Below, piece by piece: positions 44,536 through 52,661 of a stretch of 53,684 nt of DNA; position 1 is the first letter of the stretch; each line of letters opens with the position of its first letter. The position numbers and the translations under genes are program-made. The stretch covers positions 1 to 53,684 of the forward strand of contig JAUHYU010000027.1 in the NCBI GenBank assembly GCA_030426345.1, written 5' to 3'. Source of the DNA: Bacteroidia bacterium (GTDB lineage: Bacteria > Bacteroidota > Bacteroidia > Cytophagales > Cyclobacteriaceae). Under the pieces are notes generated by a model. That model did no database searches. It worked only from the letters and a program-made list of their open reading frames with translations, and was not told the origin of the DNA.

Positions 44536-46932
44536 TTATTGAATATAGATTTCTTCCTCTTCACCTTCCTGCTTCACAATAAGGTTTATTTTCAATTCAT
44601 CTTCTCCCGAAAATGAACAGTCAAACCGAAAACTATGTGGCCCCTTTCTCAAAACAGGAGGTTTTCTACCCATATCAAACGTCTCAATAAACCTTCCCTT
44701 GAAATCATAAATCCTCAAATTCTGAGTACCGTCGCACACAACGGAAGCTCCGGCCTGCATTTTTTCCGGCAACTTAAATTGGAAGGAGTTGTCATAGAGC
44801 AAATCAGGATTTGTGATAAACCCTTCACTGTTTTTTGTATCACTCTTGATAGTCAGTCTAAATTTAAGCGGCTGTTCGTCACTTCTATTTGAGAATGCCC
44901 ACTCAGAGTCCGTCGGCTCCCCTGGCTGAAGTACTTTCTTTTGGTGTTCAAAACTATTGGTGGTAAACGGATGTAAAATCAGTGTTTTGGCATCAACCCT
45001 TTCAAGATGAAATTCATTGTTCCCATCCCTCAGCCTTTGACGTTGTTCATCAGAAAATGCCCCTGACAATCTAGCCTCCTCCCACAGCTTGATCAAAGCC
45101 AATAACTCGTCTGTATAAGGATTTGCCTCTAATGAAGGCCTTCGCAATACCATGGCAAAACCAGCATTGTATCCGGCTGCCCTGGCCATCATCCACTCAA
45201 TATCTGTGGGGATTGTAGTTGGCGTGATCATAAACCAACCTAACATATTTTTCAGGTAGTTCCTCTCAAGAAAAGGTTGCACCTTGAACCGCCGATCCGC
45301 CTGACTTTCCCGAAACCCACCATACCACGGCTCCCCCCAATTGATGAAATGGTTGATATGCCAGTAGAAATGCTTCAATCGGCTGGAGCTGTTTACGGTG
45401 ACGTGATCCACTAGATTATACCAATCCAATGCAAATTTATCCATGGCATAGTCCCCGTTTCCGGTGGCAAAACATCCCTCATGTCCATCAAATCCCATTT
45501 GGGTCACATTGCCTTGATTGATAACTTCAGATAGGTTTTTGACCATGACCTTTTGCAATTCCCAGTTGGGATAAAAAGTCTTATAGGCAAAATCCAACAG
45601 CTTGACAGCTGTCTCACCTTTGGAATGTGCTGTGGCTTTCGTATCAAACGCCCCCCGTTGACAGTCATACAAAATGAACGGTTTTTCCTGACTCACACTA
45701 CCATAGCGGATCAATTCATCCCCGATCCTCACCGTATTCATTTTACTGTTTTTTTGGCTCAGGATCATTTCATTGTCCGAAATTTCAATATCATAATCAG
45801 CATCGCTGATGTCTTTCACTAGCTCGGCAGAACCAGTAGTCACCAACCGTCTGTCGGGGACGGGCGTAACAAATTTGTCATTGGGCGTGATGAAATTTGA
45901 AAGCGTATGCACGCCTAGGTTCAATCCATTTTTTTTCGCTTTTTCGGCAGCAAGCTTCAAACCTTCCATTCCATTGGGAAAATATTTTTCATTCAACTTG
46001 AAATTACCCCAGGTTTCAAAAGGTTCCTCATGGTACAGCGATCTGAGGCCGGCCTTTTTTGCATATTCGATCATTTGATTTACATCATCCTCTGTAAAAG
46101 GCGATATGGCATAGGCACGGTTTGTTTCTTTTGACTCCTTGACCCACACACCATTTATTTCAGGATGTGGTAACCCTTCGGCCACTTCGATGGCTCCTAT
46201 GGTTTTTAGGGCCTTTTCGGGCCTGCAACCGAACAAAGCAATGGCAGAACCAATCACACGTCCTTCATCATCATTTAGTATATCAATTGGCCTTCCGGGC
46301 AATCTGTTTTCCCATCCGTCCCAAGTGGATTTGGATCTGTCTTTTGTTCGGTCAATGGCAAAAGCCTGCAACTTGGAGCCGTCCTCTGTTGCTTCGGCAG
46401 CGGTGCCATGATAGCTGGTCACTCCCCTGATATTATCCAATTTTCCTGCTGAGGTTTTAGGGTTTAGTGATTGTATCCCAATGGCAAAATCACTATTTCT
46501 GACCACACCCACATTTTCTCCGATCACCTGGTTTATTTCTGTTGGGTATGGCCCCCAAATAATGGCCTCCAGTCCATTGGCATTTTCAGTATTTACAACT
46601 GTAAAGGAAACGTGGGTGCGCTTATCCTCAATTTTCAGAACTACCTGAACCTTGGTTTGCTCAAAACCAAGCTCATACTGTGTACCCTTAATTTTCCTGA
46701 ATGATGTTGGGATACACAATTTCCCATTGGCAACTACTGCCATCAATGGTCCTTTATTCCCCTCCGGGATATAATTTTTTTTGGTCTGAGGATCCATTAA
46801 TGCAGTAACAAATCCGTTTTGGTCTATCCCTACTTGAAAACTGTCTGTATCAAATAAATCCTGCCCATTTCCATGAAAGGAAAACGAAAAAAATGTAAAA
46901 GCTAATGCTGTTAATCGAATTATAAAGTTCAT
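44536..46932 (-). CDS. Predicted glycoside hydrolase-like protein, unassigned family
   Basis: A 798-aa exported protein (signal ends G-N-G-Q near residue 24) that I cannot place in a known CAZy family. The visible layout is an N-terminal beta-sandwich (about 25-250) and a predicted TIM barrel (about 260-640). A beta-rich insert lies at about 355-430 and a C-terminal beta domain at 650-798. Barrel-like landmarks are A-G-L-R-S-L-Y-H-E-E-P-F near 294, L-N-L-G-V-H-T-L-S near 338, L-Y-D-C-Q-R-G-A-F-D near 421, M-G-F-D482-G-H-E485 and H-F-Y-W-H-I-N-H-F-I-N-W-G near 521. These resemble the general plan of clan D (GH27/GH36) and GH31, with Asp482 or Glu485 as possible catalytic acids. It is the first enzyme gene after susD, separated by a hairpin, so it may hold the PUL's endo- or main exo-activity. 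Confidence 0.7.
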   Translation of the reverse strand: MNFIIRLTALAFTFFSFSFHGNGQDLFDTDSFQVGIDQNGFVTALMDPQTKKNYIPEGNKGPLMAVVANGKLCIPTSFRKIKGTQYELGFEQTKVQVVLKIEDKRTHVSFTVVNTENANGLEAIIWGPYPTEINQVIGENVGVVRNSDFAIGIQSLNPKTSAGKLDNIRGVTSYHGTAAEATEDGSKLQAFAIDRTKDRSKSTWDGWENRLPGRPIDILNDDEGRVIGSAIALFGCRPEKALKTIGAIEVAEGLPHPEINGVWVKESKETNRAYAISPFTEDDVNQMIEYAKKAGLRSLYHEEPFETWGNFKLNEKYFPNGMEGLKLAAEKAKKNGLNLGVHTLSNFITPNDKFVTPVPDRRLVTTGSAELVKDISDADYDIEISDNEMILSQKNSKMNTVRIGDELIRYGSVSQEKPFILYDCQRGAFDTKATAHSKGETAVKLLDFAYKTFYPNWELQKVMVKNLSEVINQGNVTQMGFDGHEGCFATGNGDYAMDKFALDWYNLVDHVTVNSSSRLKHFYWHINHFINWGEPWYGGFRESQADRRFKVQPFLERNYLKNMLGWFMITPTTIPTDIEWMMARAAGYNAGFAMVLRRPSLEANPYTDELLALIKLWEEARLSGAFSDEQRQRLRDGNNEFHLERVDAKTLILHPFTTNSFEHQKKVLQPGEPTDSEWAFSNRSDEQPLKFRLTIKSDTKNSEGFITNPDLLYDNSFQFKLPEKMQAGASVVCDGTQNLRIYDFKGRFIETFDMGRKPPVLRKGPHSFRFDCSFSGEDELKINLIVKQEGEEEEIYIQ

Positions 46933-47112
46933 TATTTATTGAAATTTTGTTGTCCAGGTATCTTCGTAATTGTTGAGAAAGAAACACTTAAATTTTATGG
47001 GTAAAAAAGGGTCTATTTTCCATGAGGCAATAATGTATAATCTGATGGATAAATATTTGGATAATTATACAAGTTAAAAATATTCGTTGTTAATTCAGAA
47101 AATACCGCTTGA

Positions 47113-47150
47113 TAAAAACAGGCGAACCAAATTGGATTCACCTGTTTTTA
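47113..47150 (-). terminator. Hairpin terminator or attenuator after susD
   Basis: On the minus strand TAAAAACAGGTGAA pairs with TTCGCCTGTTTTTA (one mismatch) around a 10-base loop, 10 bases after the susD stop, and ends in a T-run. It would lower read-through into the enzyme genes. The rest of the 227-base gap (46933-47159) is AT-rich, with no gene and no clear TAnnTTTG element on the minus strand. Confidence 0.75.
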
Positions 47151-47159
47151 CAAAAGATT

Positions 47160-49025
47160 TTATTTGGCAAAGAAAGATTGCCATGGGCCAAAATCTTCAG
47201 GCTCATCAAGCAAGAATGTATTCCGAGATGTTGCTGCATCAGGCAATACGGGAAGATAATAGTACTCATCGAAAACCCTGGTACCTATCACACTTTTTTT
47301 AGAATCATCTAATTCACCTTCATCAATATTTCCATCAGCATTGGCGATATTATTTGTTTTGTCTGCATTGTCTCCAAAAGCGATGCCATAGGCAACAGCT
47401 TTATTTCCGCCACCCGGTAAGGTGCCAGTGAATACTTCAGCTCCCAATTTATGGCGCCTGATATCATAATAGCGAAATGGCCCTTCCAGTGCCAATTCAA
47501 TTCTTCTTTCAAACAATATGGCATCCAAGGCTTCATCAGGATTTCCAGCCACAGCATCTGGCATGCCAACCCTAGAGCGCACCTCATTGATCAATGACAT
47601 AGCTAAAGGCATATTACCATTGCCCAATGCGGCCTCTGCATACATCAATAATACCTCAGCATATCTAATAAATATATACTGGACATCACCCCTCTTGGCA
47701 TCCCCACCCCAATCAAAATCAGTATTGTACTTATTATAGTAGTAGCCTGATTTGTGGGTGTTATTGGTGGTTACATAGTCTAAGTTTGTGGCGTTGGGGT
47801 CATCAATGAATGAATTTGACTCATCATCAAACACCTGCATTGTTTTAGTTGGGTGCGGGTTGAGGACATATGTGTCGTCTGATCCATTTCCCAACCTTCT
47901 TGGCAGTACTTCTCCCGCATGGAGAATGGTAGCTTCCAACCTTGGATCCCGGTCAGTCCACGGATTTGCCTGATCATAACCTGACGCTACATCATGAATA
48001 TCCATGCCATTGGTCATCTGAAAAGCTTCTACCAATCTTGAGGTGGCACCAAAATGCCCTTCCTGAGAACGGACACTTCCATTATTATTTACCGCCGTGG
48101 CAGCTGCTCCGCGAGGTAGGCTAAAATACGGATAGCCATGAGATGTTCCTGTAGCTCCTTCATCTGCACCATATACTGCGGAGTTGTAATAATGTGCCCA
48201 TAATATTTCAGGTGAATCAGCACCGGCCTTGGTAAATATCCTTTCAAATCCATCTGGCCCAGCCTCCAGTGCATGACCGCTATTGTCGTAAATGTCTTTG
48301 AGTATAGGTTCTGCCTGTGCATACAAGGATGTCACATCAGGATGCCAATCTATGGCATAAAGCAGATGGCGAGCCCGCAAAGCTTTTGCTGTCCAACTCG
48401 TTATTCGACCATAATCAGCACCTGTATAGGACTTTGGCAAATCATCAGCAATATCCTCTAATTCATCATTGATCCATTCAAATACGGAAAGTCGCGTATT
48501 CCTGGGGCGTAAATCATCTGGTGCCAAAAGATCCAGTACTAGAGGCACAGCACCAAAAAATGTGTTTAACCGATGATAGTAATATGCTCTATGAAACCGT
48601 GTTTCTGCAATATATCGTTTATAAAGAGCAGGGTCATCAAAACTGGATTCGGCCTGGGGAGCAAATGTCAAAAACTCATTGCACTGTCGAATCCGAGAAT
48701 AACTATCGTTATAAATATTAGGTATTTTCCCGGTTCCGGCAGCAAAATCTTCGAGTTCAGACCCCGAACAACAATTTCGTTTTGGATTAACAAACGCATC
48801 TTCGGACCATGGCGTCATGGCATCCAGACCTCTGTTCGGATAGTTATTCGTTAAACTGAACCCAAATTGCTGATTGTAAATGGTATTCAAAAAGCTATTC
48901 AAATCCGCTTCCCTTTTAAACAAGGTAGCTACTGTAAAGTCATTTTGGGGAATCTGATTTAGATAATCATCGCAACTGCTAAGAAACAGTGCCAGTACCA
49001 AGGATATTATTGCTATTTTTTTCAT
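47160..49025 (-). CDS. susD: SusD/RagB-family outer-membrane glycan-binding lipoprotein
   Basis: Surface lipoprotein that caps the SusC transporter and binds the glycan. With the start at ATG 49023-49025 it is 621 aa, within the family's large range. The signal ends F-L-S-S-C-D-D-Y-L, with the acidic residues after Cys being typical of surface export. S-R-I-R-Q-C-N-E-F-L, the T-R-F-H-R-A-Y-Y-Y-H-R-L motif and the D-I-R-R-H-K-L-G-A-E C-terminal motif are family features. Starts further upstream (ATG 49044-49046 or GTG 49047-49049) add a basic N-terminus and are possible. It lies 32 bases after susC. A TPR-like helical core is predicted. Confidence 0.95.
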   Translation of the reverse strand: MKKIAIISLVLALFLSSCDDYLNQIPQNDFTVATLFKREADLNSFLNTIYNQQFGFSLTNNYPNRGLDAMTPWSEDAFVNPKRNCCSGSELEDFAAGTGKIPNIYNDSYSRIRQCNEFLTFAPQAESSFDDPALYKRYIAETRFHRAYYYHRLNTFFGAVPLVLDLLAPDDLRPRNTRLSVFEWINDELEDIADDLPKSYTGADYGRITSWTAKALRARHLLYAIDWHPDVTSLYAQAEPILKDIYDNSGHALEAGPDGFERIFTKAGADSPEILWAHYYNSAVYGADEGATGTSHGYPYFSLPRGAAATAVNNNGSVRSQEGHFGATSRLVEAFQMTNGMDIHDVASGYDQANPWTDRDPRLEATILHAGEVLPRRLGNGSDDTYVLNPHPTKTMQVFDDESNSFIDDPNATNLDYVTTNNTHKSGYYYNKYNTDFDWGGDAKRGDVQYIFIRYAEVLLMYAEAALGNGNMPLAMSLINEVRSRVGMPDAVAGNPDEALDAILFERRIELALEGPFRYYDIRRHKLGAEVFTGTLPGGGNKAVAYGIAFGDNADKTNNIANADGNIDEGELDDSKKSVIGTRVFDEYYYLPVLPDAATSRNTFLLDEPEDFGPWQSFFAK

Positions 49026-49057
49026 GGTTTTTTCTTTTTTGTTCATCACGTTTACAA

Positions 49058-52000
49058 TTAAAAACCGATATTCAAACCCACAGTGAATGTCTTGGGCATT
49101 GGATATACCGTGCTCATACCTAATTCCGGGTCAAAACCGTATTCGCTCAAGGGGAAATCATCCCAAAGAATAATTGGATTCTCCACAGACACGTATAATT
49201 TCAACGCTTTTAATGTTGGTACTAACCCTTCTTTAAAATTGTAGCTGAGATTTACATTCCTTACCCTAACAAAGCTGGCGTTTATGCGCTGTTGTGCATT
49301 GTATGTCCAGTTGCCGGCAAATATTATTGGAAACAAGGCGCTATCATCATTGTTGGTCTCTGGGTCGAAGGACTGTTCGACAAATGCCCGATATATATTT
49401 CCCGTTCCATTAGCAAATGCCGCCCCCAAATTGGCCGTAAGCTCTCTGCCCAATGTTCCATCAATCACTGATGTTAAACTGAAACCTTTGTAATTAACCC
49501 CCAGAGTAGCACCTAACTTGGTAGTGCCAGGATTTCCGTAGAAATTTCTGTCCCAATTGTCAATCCTTGCATCTGAATCAAGTACCCTCAATCCCGTTTC
49601 TGCATCTCGGGAACCTTGTTCAGTTAATTTAGGCGCCCCAATCCATCTCCTGTTTTGTGTGCCATTGCCAAATGATGTAGCAGCGTTATAGGCATCCAAT
49701 TCCTCCTGATTGGAGATGTAGCCATCCATAACAAATCCCCAAGGATTTCTCAAAGCAAAACCAACCTCATTGTTGTCCCAAGTGATATCATCAGGTCTTT
49801 CCAACCATTCATTTCTTGTATGAGCAGCATTTATGCTAATTCGATATCCAACTTCCCCTATTTTATTGCGATGACTCACAATGATTTCAAATCCCTTATT
49901 CTGGGACGAGTATATATTGGCAGGAGCCGTCCCTCCCAAGCCAAACTCTCTTGATGCAGGGATAGCGACAAGTTGATTAATACGCTTGTTGTTATAGTAA
50001 TCGGCAACCACTCCTAGTTTCCCCTTGAATAATTCCAAATCAAGCCCAATATCCATTTTTCTAACCGTCTCCCATATTAAATCAGGATTGGAATAGCTTG
50101 CCACAATCAGCCCACTTTGCACACCAGCACTGGGCCAAGTATAACCCGAAGTGCTCCCAATCCTGGTATAATACGCAAGCGGTGGAGTATTTGGTAGATT
50201 ATCAGTTCCTGTTTCACCTATTGAACCTCTGACCTTTAACATATCTATGAAACCCATATTATTGATGAAAGACTCGTTAGCCATATTCCAACCAACAGAT
50301 AATGCTGGGAAAAAAGAAAAGCGATTACCCGGTGCAAATTCTGAGGAGCCATCCCGCCTAAAGCTGAATTCTATAAGGTATTTTGATTTGTAATCATAAT
50401 TCAACCTGCCTATTAAGGACAAGTAACTCTGATCGGTAGCGTCCGAACCATTTGACCAATTTTCAGTGCCTCCTACGGTCAACTGTTGTAATGAACCTAT
50501 GGCAAAATTTTCCCTATACGCCGTAATCATCTGATTGTGGATATCTTCTACCTGCCATCCCAATAAGGCTTTAATGTTATGTGCCTCGTTAAATGATATT
50601 CCATAGTTGAGCAGTGACTGAGAAGTAAGGTGCGTACTTCGAATGCTGGTACTCTGCAGATTTCTTCGGACCGAAGATTCTTCTACGATATTGGGGTCAG
50701 AATAAGTTCCTGTTAGTCCATCGAATGAATATTCAGCATAACTAATATTATTGCTCCAGTCGCTAACACTAGTATTCAAAACACGATAGTTGAGCTTTTG
50801 ATCAAATGTAAGCCCCTTTAGGATTTTAACCTTAGCGAAAAGCTGCATCTCCATCACATCCCTTTTTGTTTTATCGTTAGACCCATTGTCTGATGTCATA
50901 ACTGGGTTTCCGGATACTCCATTTTCACCTGCCACATATGAGCCGGTACCACCCAATGCTTCATCTGTTACAGGAAAGAGTGGGGAAGGCCTTGCTTCAT
51001 CTTGTGTGGTAGCCACATCCACACGGATTTGTTCACTAAAGGTAAAAGCAGTATTGGTACCAATTGTCAACCAATCATTTACGTCGGTATCCACTTTTAC
51101 CCTAAAATTATACCTTTTGAAATTGTCATTGGCAATGTTGATACCTTCCTGATCCAAGCTTCCAACACTAATTAGATAAGATGTTCGCTCAGTACCTCCA
51201 AATGCATCCAAAGAATGCGAAAACTGAGGTGCAGACGATCCATACAATATGTCTTGCCAATTGGTACTGTAAAACTCACCGTTTCTGGCACGGTTGATTA
51301 CGTCTTCACTGAAGAAATTAAATCGATTGGTTAGGGAGGGGTCATCACCATTGCGATATACTCTTTCGTTATACCAAGCCTTATTCCTGAACTCCATGTA
51401 TTCTGCTGAGCCCAAAGCTTGTGGCACATCTGTATAACGCTGACTAGCACCTTGGAATCGATAATTGAATTGGATAGGCTTATCTCTCGTGCCTCCCTTG
51501 GTAGTGATTAAAATCACGCCTTCCGCAGCTCGTACTCCATAAATGGCTGTTGCTGCTGCATCTTTCAATATGGTCATTTCTTGTATTTGATTGGGGTCAA
51601 CATCCCCAATATTGGCTTCAAAACCATCTACCAAAACGAGTGGTTCAGTGAACTCAGGTCGATTAGTCACAGCGTATTCTCCTCGAATTGAAATCGCAGG
51701 CTGCTCACCCGGTGCACCACCGTTCAATGAAACCAATACATTCGTGCCAGGATCGACACCTGCCAATCCCTGCGCCACAGAAACAATTGGACGATCAATC
51801 AACAATTCCCTTTTTACAGTTGCTACAGAACCGGTCATTTTGGCTTTTTGTTGCGAACCATAACCTACTATTACCACTTCGTCCAATTGTGTCAAGTCGG
51901 GTAGCAGTTCAACATCTATTACCGACATTCCCGAAATATCTACTTCCCGGGGCAGATACCCAATGTAGGAATATACCAATATCGAGCCTTCAGGGACATT

Positions 52001-52516
52001 AATGGTATAATTGCCATTAATATCCGTGACCACACCGAGGGAAGTACCTTTAATGATGATACTAACCCCAGGCAGAGGCGCCTTTTTTTCATCGGTGACT
52101 TTGCCTGAAATTGCCACATCATCCATAATGTCTTCCACGGATAAAGCTCCTAAATCATTTTTTCTTTTGACAATGATCTGATTGTTTACTCTTTTGAAGT
52201 CAACATCTGCTTTTATTGAAATATCCTTCAATATTTCATACAGGTTTTCATTATCCTTTACGATCGAAATCTTTTTCTTCAAAGGAATATTATTTGTGGC
52301 ATAGCTAAACTCAAATGACGTTTCCTTTTCTAAAAGCTGGAATACTTTTTTGAGCGTTAGATTCTCTACAGCGAGAGAAGCGTTAATTTCCTTAAGACTC
52401 TGTCCTTCAGCATTTTCTGTGGCCAATAACAGCGTCCCGAATAGGCAGTTAACAAACAATATAAGAAATGTGTACTTGCTCACCTTAATAATTGGGTCTA
52501 GGTAAATTTTTTTCAT
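49058..52516 (-). CDS. susC: SusC/RagA-family TonB-dependent outer-membrane transporter with STN domain
   Basis: Imports oligosaccharides across the outer membrane with energy from TonB. The 1152-aa chain has a signal peptide (about 1-35), an STN domain (about 48-117; L-V/E-N-L-T-L-K-K-V-F), a carboxypeptidase-regulatory-like domain (about 135-206), a TonB-contact motif L-D-E-V-V-I-V-G-Y-G (211-220), a plug (to about 350, with V-R-A-A-E-G-V-I-L-I-T-T-K) and a 22-strand barrel ending T-F-T-V-G-L-N-I-G-F. STN domains interact with FecR anti-sigma factors, which fits the fecR gene just upstream. Together this gives ligand-triggered expression of the PUL. The start is ATG 52514-52516. Confidence 0.97.
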   Translation of the reverse strand: MKKIYLDPIIKVSKYTFLILFVNCLFGTLLLATENAEGQSLKEINASLAVENLTLKKVFQLLEKETSFEFSYATNNIPLKKKISIVKDNENLYEILKDISIKADVDFKRVNNQIIVKRKNDLGALSVEDIMDDVAISGKVTDEKKAPLPGVSIIIKGTSLGVVTDINGNYTINVPEGSILVYSYIGYLPREVDISGMSVIDVELLPDLTQLDEVVIVGYGSQQKAKMTGSVATVKRELLIDRPIVSVAQGLAGVDPGTNVLVSLNGGAPGEQPAISIRGEYAVTNRPEFTEPLVLVDGFEANIGDVDPNQIQEMTILKDAAATAIYGVRAAEGVILITTKGGTRDKPIQFNYRFQGASQRYTDVPQALGSAEYMEFRNKAWYNERVYRNGDDPSLTNRFNFFSEDVINRARNGEFYSTNWQDILYGSSAPQFSHSLDAFGGTERTSYLISVGSLDQEGINIANDNFKRYNFRVKVDTDVNDWLTIGTNTAFTFSEQIRVDVATTQDEARPSPLFPVTDEALGGTGSYVAGENGVSGNPVMTSDNGSNDKTKRDVMEMQLFAKVKILKGLTFDQKLNYRVLNTSVSDWSNNISYAEYSFDGLTGTYSDPNIVEESSVRRNLQSTSIRSTHLTSQSLLNYGISFNEAHNIKALLGWQVEDIHNQMITAYRENFAIGSLQQLTVGGTENWSNGSDATDQSYLSLIGRLNYDYKSKYLIEFSFRRDGSSEFAPGNRFSFFPALSVGWNMANESFINNMGFIDMLKVRGSIGETGTDNLPNTPPLAYYTRIGSTSGYTWPSAGVQSGLIVASYSNPDLIWETVRKMDIGLDLELFKGKLGVVADYYNNKRINQLVAIPASREFGLGGTAPANIYSSQNKGFEIIVSHRNKIGEVGYRISINAAHTRNEWLERPDDITWDNNEVGFALRNPWGFVMDGYISNQEELDAYNAATSFGNGTQNRRWIGAPKLTEQGSRDAETGLRVLDSDARIDNWDRNFYGNPGTTKLGATLGVNYKGFSLTSVIDGTLGRELTANLGAAFANGTGNIYRAFVEQSFDPETNNDDSALFPIIFAGNWTYNAQQRINASFVRVRNVNLSYNFKEGLVPTLKALKLYVSVENPIILWDDFPLSEYGFDPELGMSTVYPMPKTFTVGLNIGF

Positions 52517-52562
52517 AATTTTGAGGTGTTTTTTAATGAAACATTTTTTTTGTTAAAGACGA

Positions 52563-52598
52563 TCAAAAAGAGGAGCTGCGACGACCGCCAGAAGTCAT
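52563..52598 (-). other. 11-codon leader ORF inside the fecR-susC hairpin
   Basis: The minus strand reads ATG, then codons for T-S-G-G-R-R-S-S-S-F, then TGA. The ORF spans the loop and one arm of the hairpin at 52565-52610. Its ATG overlaps the stop of a 6-codon ORF (52595-52615; M-K-K-R-R-A), as ATGA. The coding status is unproven; it could be chance. Confidence 0.25.
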
Positions 52599-52610
52599 GC
52601 TCTTCTTTTT
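52565..52610 (-). terminator. Stem-loop between fecR and susC
   Basis: On the minus strand AAAAAGAAGAGC pairs with GCTCCTCTTTTT (one mismatch) around a 22-base loop, and ends in a T-run. It lies 52 bases downstream of the fecR stop and 48 bases upstream of the susC start. It may end the sigma/fecR transcript, or attenuate susC. No clear susC -7 element was found in the 145-base gap. Confidence 0.6.
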
Positions 52611-52661
52611 TTCATTTTGTGTTAGATCATAGGCAGTATTTTTATTAAGTATTCCGGTAGC

